From Sedimentibacter acidaminivorans (GTDB lineage Bacteria; Bacillota; Clostridia; Tissierellales; Sedimentibacteraceae): DNA of 64,000 bases. Position 1 is the stretch's first letter. The number at the start of each line of letters is the position of its first letter. A program made the translations under genes and the position numbers. This document shows, in pieces, positions 45,761 to 54,208 of this stretch. The notes under the pieces are model-generated. The model was not told the DNA's origin. It did no database searches and worked only from the letters and a program-made list of their open reading frames with translations. The DNA lies in assembly GCF_017873955.1 (NCBI RefSeq), contig NZ_JAGGKS010000009.1, positions 1 to 64,000 on the forward strand, written 5' to 3'.

Positions 45761-46141
45761 TTATTTACAAATATGAATTTCAATTTCTTTAGAATTTACA
45801 TGCAATTGTTCTATAAAACTATTAATATCTATTTCACCATCCCCTAAAACAATATGTTTAACATCAGTTCTATCAATATAATTGTTAATTATTGCAATCG
45901 GATTATCAGAAAAGAAAACCAGCATGTTTGCATTCAAATTTTTAGATGTGGTGAACAAATAATCTAATTCCTTGTTAGATTTATTGCCCCAATCAACTTT
46001 AGGTTGCACATCCACTACATACAAGCTAGTATTTGTCATATCTGCAATTCTTCTACCCTCTCTTATCAGTCACCCACATTCAAACTGCGCTGTTACACAA
46101 ACCATTGTTACATTTTCATCTTTTACTGACTTGTTAAGCAT
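45761..46141 (-). CDS. Universal-stress/KdpD-like protein with an in-frame TGA
   Basis: From an ATG at 46141 (GGAGG 7 nt upstream) the frame reads MLNKSVKDENVTMVCVTAQ-FECG, then TGA at 46072-46070, then LIREGRRIADMTNTSLYVVD and on to a stop at 45761, ~126 codons. The start CVTxQxxC-x-x-LI and the LYVVDVQP strand fit small universal-stress/KdpD-type nucleotide-binding proteins in clostridia, where Arg is common at the TGA position (CERLI). CGA to TGA is one change, so it may be a nonsense mutation. A selenocysteine (C-G-U) reading cannot be excluded. It is the first gene before the TolC/HlyD/ABC-2 operon, 25 bp upstream. If TGA stops translation, an internal ATG at 46039 could yield a 92-residue product. 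Confidence 0.6.
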
Positions 46142-46220
46142 TCATTTGCCTCCAACTTACAACTTTTATTATTGAATTTTAACTTATTATAGATTATAAA
46201 AATGGCTCCAATATGATATG

Positions 46221-46239
46221 ATTGTGAACAATTGTGAAT
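46221..46239. promoter_or_regulatory. Direct repeat upstream of the efflux operon
   Basis: ATTGTGAACAATTGTGAAT is a tandem repeat of ATTGTGAA with 10-bp period, ~80 bp before the first gene of the efflux operon. On the minus strand the TATAAT-like hexamers near 46185-46200 lie between it and the gene, so it is well placed to be an operator. Confidence 0.4.
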
Positions 46240-46252
46240 AAAAATTTATAAA

Positions 46253-46288
46253 AAAATATATATCTTTATTAACAAAGATATATATTTT
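46253..46288. terminator. Bidirectional terminator after the sensor kinase
   Basis: Perfect A/T inverted repeat AAAATATATATCTTT/AAAGATATATATTTT with a 6-nt loop, directly after the kinase stop codon on the minus strand. Confidence 0.7.
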
Positions 46289-46302
46289 TAATTGGCTATA
46301 TA

Positions 46303-48051
46303 TTATTTATTCTCTATCTGAACAGTAAATTCAAATGAACTTCCTTTCCCATGCTCACTCTTAACATTAATCTCTTCACCCATTATATTTAGTATTTCCT
46401 TTGCGATTGATAATCCAAGTCCAGTTCCTCTTTTAGACCTCGATTTATCACTTTTATAAAACCTATCAAAAATAAAAGGCAAATCCTCCCTATCAATTCC
46501 AACCCCATTATCTTTAATTATAACTAAAACATCATTTGCTCTCGCCTCAGTAAGAATCTCTATTTGTCCACCTTTTGGAGTGAATTTATAAGCATTGTCT
46601 AATAAAATTACCATCACCTGTTCAATTCTATCATAGTTTGTATAAACCTTTGGTATGGATACAGGATTATATATAAGATTTATATCTCCATCTAATATCT
46701 TAAATCTATCATAAACCATCTCTATTATAGAATTTAAATTAACTGATGTTTTATCAATGATTGCATCATTAGTTTGCAATCTTGAAAGTTCCATGATATC
46801 ATCGACAAGTCTAGAAAGCCTCAAACTTTCTTTGTAAATAATTTCATAGTATCTTTTAATATCTACTTCATCTGTAACTATGGAATCCATAAGTGGTTCA
46901 ATTAACCCTCTAATAGAAGTGAGTGGAGATCTAAGTTCATGAGATACGTTAGAAACATAGTCTTTTCTCATTGTTTCAAGTTTTTCTATTTCTGTAATAT
47001 CTCTAAATAAAACTACAGCACCTACCGAAATGTTTTTTTCATCTTCTATAGAGGCTATAACCACTCTCATAACAACGTCTTTGTTTGTACAGTTTTTTAT
47101 TACAGAGTATTTTCCTTCTATAACCTGAGATAATTCATAAAGCTCTTCATTTAGAATGCCAATGTCATCTACACATTTCCCTTTAATCTTTTCTTGCTCC
47201 AACCCAAACATTTCTAAAAAAACTTTGTTGAAATGTGTAATACACCTGCGCTCATCAACTGCAATCATGCCTTCTTCTAAACTGTTTAAGACCTGATAAA
47301 GTCTGTTTTTTTCAATATAAAGTTCTGAAACATTCTTGTATAAATCAACAGACAATTTATTTATAGTCCTGCCTAATAGACCAACTTCACCCTTTAATGT
47401 CTCATCAGCTCGTATAGAAAAATCTCCTTCAACCATAGAAAGTGCAACTGTTACGACATTTTTTATAGGTTTAACAATTCTCTTTAAAACTAAATATGAA
47501 AATCCTATGCCCAACGGAATTACTATAATCATTGAAATAACAAGAGCTTTATAGAATCTTTTTCTTTCCTGCAATAAATCAGTCATATCCAACAAAGCAA
47601 ATATTGCTCCTGTACTTTTATTATTTTCAATAACTGGAACTCCTATTAATACAGCTGGTTTTTTTGTAGATTCATACATTTTTTGATATATTTCATCACC
47701 GTTCAAAACCTCTATTAAAGCTTCCTCTATTTTTGTTTTAATAGATGGGTCTATTATACCTTTTGTAGCAAAAACAGCAGTTCCATCAGGATTTATGACC
47801 ATATATTCACTAACATACTCTTTTGAAGCATTCATTAGAATGTCTTCATATGTATCTTTACTCAAATTTCCCTTTTGATATTGGATTGTAAACTCTGTCA
47901 ATACTGAAAGATCTGGAACAAATTCTTTACCTCTATAATCGGCCTTCATACCTTCCGAAAATAATAAGCTTAAAAAAGAAACTAAAATTGAAGAAAAAAA
48001 CAAGGTAATGAACATTAATAACGTTACTCTTCTAACTATTATATTTTTCAT
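46303..48051 (-). CDS. PhoR/ResE-type sensor histidine kinase
   Basis: 582 residues. Membrane helix 1 (~8-30), an external sensor domain (~31-165), helix 2 (~166-188), HAMP (~190-243), PAS (~250-350; LEEGMIAVDERRCITHFNK), HisKA with phospho-acceptor His in YVSNVSHELRSPLTSIRG (~372) and HATPase_c with LLDNAYKFTPKGG, DNGVGI and GTGLGLSI. It follows its regulator by 4 bp. PhoR, ResE and WalK all have this architecture. The efflux operon directly downstream may be a target. Confidence 0.9.
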   Translation of the reverse strand: MKNIIVRRVTLLMFITLFFSSILVSFLSLLFSEGMKADYRGKEFVPDLSVLTEFTIQYQKGNLSKDTYEDILMNASKEYVSEYMVINPDGTAVFATKGIIDPSIKTKIEEALIEVLNGDEIYQKMYESTKKPAVLIGVPVIENNKSTGAIFALLDMTDLLQERKRFYKALVISMIIVIPLGIGFSYLVLKRIVKPIKNVVTVALSMVEGDFSIRADETLKGEVGLLGRTINKLSVDLYKNVSELYIEKNRLYQVLNSLEEGMIAVDERRCITHFNKVFLEMFGLEQEKIKGKCVDDIGILNEELYELSQVIEGKYSVIKNCTNKDVVMRVVIASIEDEKNISVGAVVLFRDITEIEKLETMRKDYVSNVSHELRSPLTSIRGLIEPLMDSIVTDEVDIKRYYEIIYKESLRLSRLVDDIMELSRLQTNDAIIDKTSVNLNSIIEMVYDRFKILDGDINLIYNPVSIPKVYTNYDRIEQVMVILLDNAYKFTPKGGQIEILTEARANDVLVIIKDNGVGIDREDLPFIFDRFYKSDKSRSKRGTGLGLSIAKEILNIMGEEINVKSEHGKGSSFEFTVQIENK

Positions 48052-48055
48052 ATTT

Positions 48056-48745
48056 TTATTCTACCTCAAATTTATATCCTACACCGTACACTGTTTGGAG
48101 CCCCCATTCGACTCCCTCTTGTGGTAATTTGGCTCTTATTCGCTTAATATGTGTGTCAATTGTTCGCGTATCTCCATAATAATCATAACCCCAAACAAGA
48201 TTTAGTATTTGTTCTCTAGAAAATACTTGTCCTTTATTTGATGCTAAAAGATACAGAGTTTCAACCTCTTTAGGTGTTGATATAATAACCTTACCATCAT
48301 ATTTCACCTGATATTGTTTAAGACTTATTTCCAGTCTATCAAAATATAATGTTGATGCCTTCCCGTCTGCAGCATGCTCTGTAATTCGTCTTCTAACTGC
48401 TTTTATTCGTGCAACAACCTCTCTAGGGCTAAATGGTTTTACAATATAATCATCTGCACCAAGTTCAAGACCAAGAATCCTATCTATTTCTTCACCCTTA
48501 GCTGTTAACATTATTATTGGAACTGTACTTTTTTTCCTCACTTCCTTACAAACATCTAGTCCATTAATTTTTGGCATCATTATATCTAAAACAATTAATG
48601 TTGGCATAAGATGTTTTATTTGTTCAAGTGCCTCTTCTCCATCATAGGCAGAAAAACAACTAAATCCCTCATTTTTTAAGTATATTTTTAGTGACTCATG
48701 AACTATAGGATCATCATCACATATTAGTATATTAACATCTTGCAT
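48056..48745 (-). CDS. OmpR/PhoB-family response regulator
   Basis: 229 residues. The receiver has ICDDDP (~9-11), the phospho-acceptor Asp in IVLDIMMPKINGLD (~54), MLTAKGEE and Lys in YIVKPFSPRE (~104). The winged-helix Trans_reg_C domain contains LYLLASNKGQVFSREQIL and IDTHIKRIRAKL and ends TVYGVGYKFEV. It is full length and closely packed with the sensor kinase downstream. Confidence 0.92.
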   Translation of the reverse strand: MQDVNILICDDDPIVHESLKIYLKNEGFSCFSAYDGEEALEQIKHLMPTLIVLDIMMPKINGLDVCKEVRKKSTVPIIMLTAKGEEIDRILGLELGADDYIVKPFSPREVVARIKAVRRRITEHAADGKASTLYFDRLEISLKQYQVKYDGKVIISTPKEVETLYLLASNKGQVFSREQILNLVWGYDYYGDTRTIDTHIKRIRAKLPQEGVEWGLQTVYGVGYKFEVE

Positions 48746-48852
48746 ATAATCACTCCCTTACTACTTAATCTAATATCAAACTAATAAGTGTCTTATAATA
48801 AAATATAATAATTAACTAAATTAGTCAATCTATATATATTGATACGGGTAAA

Positions 48853-48896
48853 GAAAAAAATTGGTACAAAGCAAACAAAATCACTTTATACCAATT
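48853..48896 (-). terminator. ileS terminator
   Basis: Minus-strand hairpin AATTGGTA...TACCAATT with an extended AAG/CTT stem, followed by TTTTTTTC, just after the ileS stop codon. Confidence 0.75.
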
Positions 48897-48913
48897 TGTA
48901 TTATACAATTATG

Positions 48914-51900
48914 TTAATTAATTTTTTCTAATTTCATTCCTGTGTCAATACCATTTAGGTTTTGAACTTCCATGTTATCATTAGATGATTTTTCTATAGT
49001 TACAGCTAATGTTTCGCTCTTAATAAAACTCATAAATTCTTCAACAGCTTTATCTATATCAGATGAACCATCATAGAATATTTTGATTTTATCCATCATT
49101 TCATATCCGTTATTTTTTCTCATTTGTTGAACTTTTGAAATAAATTCTCTAGCGTATCCTTCGTTTATTAGCTCTTCAGTGAGATTTGTATCTATAATAA
49201 TAAATACATTATTGTCTGTAGATACATTATAACCTTCTTTTGCAGATATACGGATATCTAATATTTCTTCATCAAGTTCTACAGTTTGACCGTTAACTGT
49301 AATCTCATATTTTTGTCCTGATTGTACAGCATTTATAATATCAATTGCATTAGCAGTAGCTAAGGCACCAGCAAATGCTTTAACATTACTACCTAGTTTA
49401 GGTCCTGCAAGCTTAAAGTTTGGTTTTAAAGTAAAATCCATAAATTCATTTAAATCATGCTCAAACACTACTTCTTTTACATTTAATTCTTCTTTAATAA
49501 GAGGAACCAAATCAGAAATAAGTTCTTTATATTTACCATCAATATGGATTTTGCTTATTGGTTGTCTAACCTTTATCTTAGAATTTTCCCTAGATGCTCT
49601 TCCTAACTTAACAAGTTCTTTAATTAAATCCATTCTTTTTTCAACATTTTCATCGATTAAACCTTCATTTACAGTTGGATAGTAGCTTAAATGAACTGAA
49701 GTTTCACCTGTCAAGTTTCTATATATTTCTTCTGATAAATATGGTGCAAATGGTGCAGTAAGCTTAGCTATTCCTTCTAGTATTTCAAATGTTGTATTAT
49801 AAACTGCTTTTTTATCATCAGTAAGTTCTGTAACCCAGAATCTTCTTCTTGAACGTCTGATGTACCAGTTAGATAAATCTTCATTAACAAATTCTTGAAT
49901 TGCTCTTACTGTTTTTGTTAAGTCATAAACAGACATACTTTCTCTTACATATTTTACCAAATTATTGTATTTTGATATAATCCATCTATCCAATTCAGGT
50001 CTATCTTTGTATTCTACAAAAAATTCTTTAGGATTTACTGAGTCTGTATTTGCATATAATGCAAAGAATGTATATACATTCTTGATTGTTCCAAAAAATT
50101 TACTCAATACTTCTTTTAAACCATCTTCATCAAATTTAGTTGGGGACCATGCTGGTGATACATACAGTAAGTACCATCTAAGAGCATCAGCTCCATACTT
50201 ATCAAATAATTCGAATGGATCAACAGTATTTCCTTTTGATTTAGACATTTTCTTTCCAAATTTATCAAGAATTAAATCATTAACCAAAACTCTCTTGTAT
50301 GGTGATTTTCCTTTAACAAAAGTAGATATGGCTATTAATGAATAAAACCATCCTCTAGTTTGATCTATACCCTCGCATATATAATCAGCTGGGAATAACT
50401 CATCAAATTTTTCCTTGTTTTCAAATGGATAATGATGTTGTGCATATGGCATTGCTCCACTATCAAACCAACAATCTATAACATCTTTTACTCTAGTCAT
50501 AGGTTTACCACAGTCTGGGCATGTTATATGAATATCATCAACATATGGTCTATGAAGTTCTATTGTTTTTTCATCCACTTCTTCTATAGCTTTTTCTGCA
50601 AGTTCTTTTCTAGAACCTATGCTCTCTAAATGTCCACAAGTACATCTCCAGAGTGGAAGAGGAGTTCCCCAATATCTACTTCTTGAAATAGCCCAATCAT
50701 TAAGATTTTCTAACCAGTTACCAAATCTTTTTTCTCCAACGAAATCAGGATACCACTCAACAGTGTTGTTGTTTTCTATTAATTTATCTCTCAGTTTTGT
50801 CATTTGAATGTACCAGCTTGGTCTAGCATAGTACAATAATGGTGTTTTACATCTCCAGCAATGAGGGTAATTATGAAGTATAGCTTCTTTCCTGAATAAT
50901 TTGCCTTCTTCTCTTAACCATTTTAGTATTGCAGGGTCTGCATCCATAACAAACATATCTTGCCATGGTGTACCTTTAAATCTACCAGTGTCATCTACTG
51001 GATTAACTACTGGTAACTTATATCTAACTCCTGTATTGTAGTCGTCTTCACCAAAAGCTGGCGCTGTGTGAACTATTCCTGTACCATCCTCTGTTGTTAC
51101 ATAATCTGCACAAGTAATAAAGAAAGCTTTTTTGTCTACCTGAACATAAGGCATAAGTTGTTCATATTCCATGAACTCCATATCCTTACCTTTCATTTCA
51201 GCTAATACTTCGTATTCTTCTTTTATTATCTTATCAACTAATGGTTTAGAAATATAATATACTTCACCTTTTTCTTCTTCCGTTCCCTTAGTCTTAATTT
51301 TTAAATAATCAACATCTGGGTGTACAGTTAATGCTACATTTGATAACAATGTCCAAGGTGTTGTCGTCCATGCTAAAAAATATTCATCTGCATCTTTTTT
51401 CTTAAATTTAACATATGCAGTGACCGTTTTTATTTCTTCGTATCCCTGTGCAACTTCATGAGATGCAAGACCAGTTCCGCATCTAGGACAGTATGGAAGA
51501 ATTTTGTGACCTTCATACATGTATCCTTCTTTATTGAATTTATCTAGTATCCACCAAACTGATTCAATGTAGTTATTGTCAAGTGTTATATACGGATTGT
51601 CAAGGTCAATTAAATAAGCCATGCGTTCAGTCATCTGTCTCCACTGACCTTCGTATGTGAAAACTGATTCTCTACACTTTTTGTTAAATTCAGCAATACC
51701 GTAATTTTCGATATCCTGTTTATCTTTTAATCCAAGTTGTTTTTCAACTTCAATTTCTACTGGGAGACCATGAGTATCCCAACCTGCTTTTCTCTTAACT
51801 TGATATCCTTCCATTGTTTTAAATCTGCATACAGAATCTTTCAATGTTCTTGCTATTACATGGTGAATACCTGGTTTACCATTAGCAGTAGGTGGTCCTT

Positions 51901-52036
51901 CATAAAAAATAAATGGTTCATTTGCGCTTCTTGTCTCAACGCTTTGATGTAATAAATCTATTTGTTTCCAGTATTCAGAAATTTGATGTTCATTATCTTT
52001 ATATGCTTCTTTTGATATGTCCTTAAATAACTTCAT
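48914..52036 (-). CDS. ileS: Isoleucyl-tRNA synthetase
   Basis: A 1040-residue class I aminoacyl-tRNA synthetase that charges tRNA-Ile. The HIGH-type motif appears as GPPTANGKPGIHHV (~46-59), the editing domain lies between ~190 and 400, and KKMSKSKGN (~598) is the second catalytic motif. The C-terminal anticodon-binding region and a long tail follow (GYAREFISKVQQMRKNNGYE). Length and the wording of these motifs fit the longer IleS2-like branch, which is often less sensitive to mupirocin; that is inference. CXXC pairs at CPRCG, CHCWRC-like and CPDCG mark zinc sites. AGGAGG precedes the ATG. Expression is controlled by the T-box leader upstream. Confidence 0.95.
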   Translation of the reverse strand: MKLFKDISKEAYKDNEHQISEYWKQIDLLHQSVETRSANEPFIFYEGPPTANGKPGIHHVIARTLKDSVCRFKTMEGYQVKRKAGWDTHGLPVEIEVEKQLGLKDKQDIENYGIAEFNKKCRESVFTYEGQWRQMTERMAYLIDLDNPYITLDNNYIESVWWILDKFNKEGYMYEGHKILPYCPRCGTGLASHEVAQGYEEIKTVTAYVKFKKKDADEYFLAWTTTPWTLLSNVALTVHPDVDYLKIKTKGTEEEKGEVYYISKPLVDKIIKEEYEVLAEMKGKDMEFMEYEQLMPYVQVDKKAFFITCADYVTTEDGTGIVHTAPAFGEDDYNTGVRYKLPVVNPVDDTGRFKGTPWQDMFVMDADPAILKWLREEGKLFRKEAILHNYPHCWRCKTPLLYYARPSWYIQMTKLRDKLIENNNTVEWYPDFVGEKRFGNWLENLNDWAISRSRYWGTPLPLWRCTCGHLESIGSRKELAEKAIEEVDEKTIELHRPYVDDIHITCPDCGKPMTRVKDVIDCWFDSGAMPYAQHHYPFENKEKFDELFPADYICEGIDQTRGWFYSLIAISTFVKGKSPYKRVLVNDLILDKFGKKMSKSKGNTVDPFELFDKYGADALRWYLLYVSPAWSPTKFDEDGLKEVLSKFFGTIKNVYTFFALYANTDSVNPKEFFVEYKDRPELDRWIISKYNNLVKYVRESMSVYDLTKTVRAIQEFVNEDLSNWYIRRSRRRFWVTELTDDKKAVYNTTFEILEGIAKLTAPFAPYLSEEIYRNLTGETSVHLSYYPTVNEGLIDENVEKRMDLIKELVKLGRASRENSKIKVRQPISKIHIDGKYKELISDLVPLIKEELNVKEVVFEHDLNEFMDFTLKPNFKLAGPKLGSNVKAFAGALATANAIDIINAVQSGQKYEITVNGQTVELDEEILDIRISAKEGYNVSTDNNVFIIIDTNLTEELINEGYAREFISKVQQMRKNNGYEMMDKIKIFYDGSSDIDKAVEEFMSFIKSETLAVTIEKSSNDNMEVQNLNGIDTGMKLEKIN

Positions 52037-52169
52037 CCTTTGTTCCTCCTTATTTTATTTTATATATAATGTAATTAGTTAAAGCACAAACTAAAACGCA
52101 GTCTCATTCTCAAATTTATTTGCTAACTCCGTTCGCATAAATTTGCAATTCGTTGCGGTTGACCTGCCT

Positions 52170-52201
52170 CTATTTTTCAGAAAAACCACTCTGAAAAATA
52201 G
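52170..52201 (-). repeat. Hairpin element between T-box and ileS
   Basis: A perfect 12-bp inverted repeat, CTATTTTTCAGA/TCTGAAAAATAG, follows the T-box terminator. The ~90 bp after it (to ~52090) contain a second pair, CAAATTTAT/ATAAATTTG (52139-52147 with 52112-52120). This is not part of a usual ileS leader and may be an inserted repeat. Confidence 0.5.
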
Positions 52202-52212
52202 TGTTAGAACAT

Positions 52213-52470
52213 ACAAAAGTCCCATGTCAAAAGACATGGGACGAAAATTCCGCGGTACCACCCAAATTACATATTTGCATAAACAACGCAAAAATGCATC
52301 TTTAATATTTAACGCATACTACGTAATTCCCTACTACCACTTCAGGAATTAAACTCATGGATGATATTCACTGTATTTGGAATTATAATCTCACACCTAC
52401 TTGATTATTTCTCTTTAATACCGTACACAGCTACTGTTCCAATCACTGTCATTTAATTATTTTACTTCTG
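52213..52470 (-). promoter_or_regulatory. T-box riboswitch leader of ileS
   Basis: The minus strand has the conserved T-box GGGTGGTACCGCGGAA (52263-52248), followed by the terminator GTCCCATGTC/GACATGGGAC and a T-run (52242-52213). Upstream, the specifier region reads GAATATCATCC with Ile codon ATC (52365-52360). The rest of stem I follows normal spacing. Uncharged tRNA-Ile stabilises the antiterminator and allows ileS transcription. Confidence 0.93.
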
Positions 52471-52474
52471 TATT

Positions 52475-52503
52475 ATAATATATTAAATTAAAAACAATGT
52501 CAA
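52475..52503 (-). promoter_or_regulatory. ileS promoter
   Basis: -35 TTGACA (52503-52498), a 17-bp spacer and -10 TATTAT (52480-52475) on the minus strand, just before the T-box leader. Confidence 0.7.
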
Positions 52504-52624
52504 GTAATAAAATTTTTTATTACCAACGTTCTTTTTTAAATGTATATTGATTAACATTTTAGAAACAATATATTTTAGAATGTATTATTAACCAAAATTC
52601 TAATATAAAAACAAAGAGGTACAT

Positions 52625-54145
52625 ATGGAATATCCAAGAAATTCATATTGGCACGAAACAGCCACAATAAATACTAAAAAAAATACTGATATAAATGAAA
52701 AAAAATACGATATATTAATAATTGGGGCAGGACTAACTGGGTTAAATACTGCTTATCTATTAAAAGATACTGGATATAAAATAGGAATAATTGAAGGAAC
52801 AAATTTAGGTTATGGTGTTTCAGGATATAGTTCTGCTAAAATAACCATTCAACATAATTTAATATATGATTACCTAATAAATAATTTTAGTCTTGAAGAA
52901 GCGAAACAATACTTAAATGCAAATTTAGAAGGACAAAAATTAATAAAAGAAATCATCCGAGAAAACAATATACAATGTGATTACAAGGAACAAACTTCAT
53001 ATGTTTATGCAACAAAAGAAAATGAAATAGAAATGCTTAAAAAAGAATTAGATTCATATCAGAAACTGTCAATTGATGGATTTTATGCTGAAAATTTAGA
53101 TATTCCAAACAAGGCACTAGGTGCAATTGGAATAAAAAATCAAGGTCAGTTTAATCCAATTAAATATTTATATAGTCTATATAACATCTTAAAAAATAGT
53201 TCATCATGTGAAATTTATGAAAATGTAAGGGCACTAAATATCGAGCCTGGAAGCAAAAGAAATGTTGTAAAAACACAATTTGGAAATATATATGCTAATA
53301 ACATTATCGTTGCATCTCACTATCCTTTTGATAATGATTTTGGACTATTCTTTCTTAGACTCTATCAAGAAAAATCATATGTAATGGCGGTTAAAACAGA
53401 TATTAGTCCATTTGATGGAATGTATATAAATGTTAATGATCCTATATACTCAATGAGATATCATTTTTCAGATAAAGAAAATTTATTAATTTTAGCTGGT
53501 GGTAACCACAAAGTTGGAATAAAAGATAATGAAGAAGATTCATATAATGAGCTTGAAAACTTTTTAAAACAAAATTTTAATAATTATGAAATAAAATCTA
53601 GATGGTCAACTCAAGATTGTATGACTTATGACAAAATACCTTACATAGGAAAATATTCCGATAATATTGAAAATATTTATGTTGCTACAGGTTATAACAA
53701 ATGGGGAATAACTCATTCTGCTGCCTCTGCAATAATAATTAGAAACAAGATATTAAAAATTCAAGATGATTTCGCAGAAATTTACAACCCATCACGAATT
53801 ACGCCTATACTATCATCAAAAGAATTTTTTTCAAATAGTAAAGATATCGCATCTGGTTTTGTAAAAAGAGTTATACCTTCTTCTGACGATATTTTCAATG
53901 TAAAATCAGGCGAAGGTAAAATAGTAAATTATAATGGGAGAAAAGTTGGTGTATATAAGGATGAATCAGGTGATTACTTCTGCATAAACCCAGTTTGCAC
54001 TCACCTAAAATGTTCTCTTTCTTTTAATGAAGCAGAAAAAACATGGGATTGCCAATGCCATGGTTCAAGGTTTGATATAAAAGGCAAAATTTTAGAAGGT
54101 CCAGCTGTTCATTCACTTCATAAGGTGAAAATTAAAGAAGCTTAA
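52625..54145 (+). CDS. FAD-dependent oxidoreductase fused to a Rieske [2Fe-2S] domain
   Basis: 506 residues on the plus strand. A DAO-type FAD-binding fold starts with ILIIGAGLTGLNTAYLL (~32-48) and ends with the GYNKWGITHSAASA segment (~360). A C-terminal Rieske domain (~415-505) has the cluster ligands in CTHLKC and CQCHGSRFD. The family occurs in bacteria and archaea; its substrate is not settled, but electron flow between FAD and the Rieske centre is implied. No export signal is seen. AGAGG lies before the ATG. It stands alone, divergent from the ileS leader. Confidence 0.9.
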   Translation: MEYPRNSYWHETATINTKKNTDINEKKYDILIIGAGLTGLNTAYLLKDTGYKIGIIEGTNLGYGVSGYSSAKITIQHNLIYDYLINNFSLEEAKQYLNANLEGQKLIKEIIRENNIQCDYKEQTSYVYATKENEIEMLKKELDSYQKLSIDGFYAENLDIPNKALGAIGIKNQGQFNPIKYLYSLYNILKNSSSCEIYENVRALNIEPGSKRNVVKTQFGNIYANNIIVASHYPFDNDFGLFFLRLYQEKSYVMAVKTDISPFDGMYINVNDPIYSMRYHFSDKENLLILAGGNHKVGIKDNEEDSYNELENFLKQNFNNYEIKSRWSTQDCMTYDKIPYIGKYSDNIENIYVATGYNKWGITHSAASAIIIRNKILKIQDDFAEIYNPSRITPILSSKEFFSNSKDIASGFVKRVIPSSDDIFNVKSGEGKIVNYNGRKVGVYKDESGDYFCINPVCTHLKCSLSFNEAEKTWDCQCHGSRFDIKGKILEGPAVHSLHKVKIKEA

Positions 54146-54160
54146 AATATTTAGTAAAAA

Positions 54161-54195
54161 GTAGCTGCAGATATTATGAATGGTCTACAGCTACT
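54161..54195. terminator. Shared terminator
   Basis: Hairpin GTAGCTGCAGA/TCTACAGCTAC with one mismatch, between two convergent genes. Confidence 0.65.
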
Positions 54196-54208
54196 AATAC
54201 ATCAACTT

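Noticed and set aside
52091-52291. A 66-codon minus-strand frame over the T-box
   Set aside because: It runs through the T-box, terminator and hairpin, which fully explain the sequence; there is no ribosome site.
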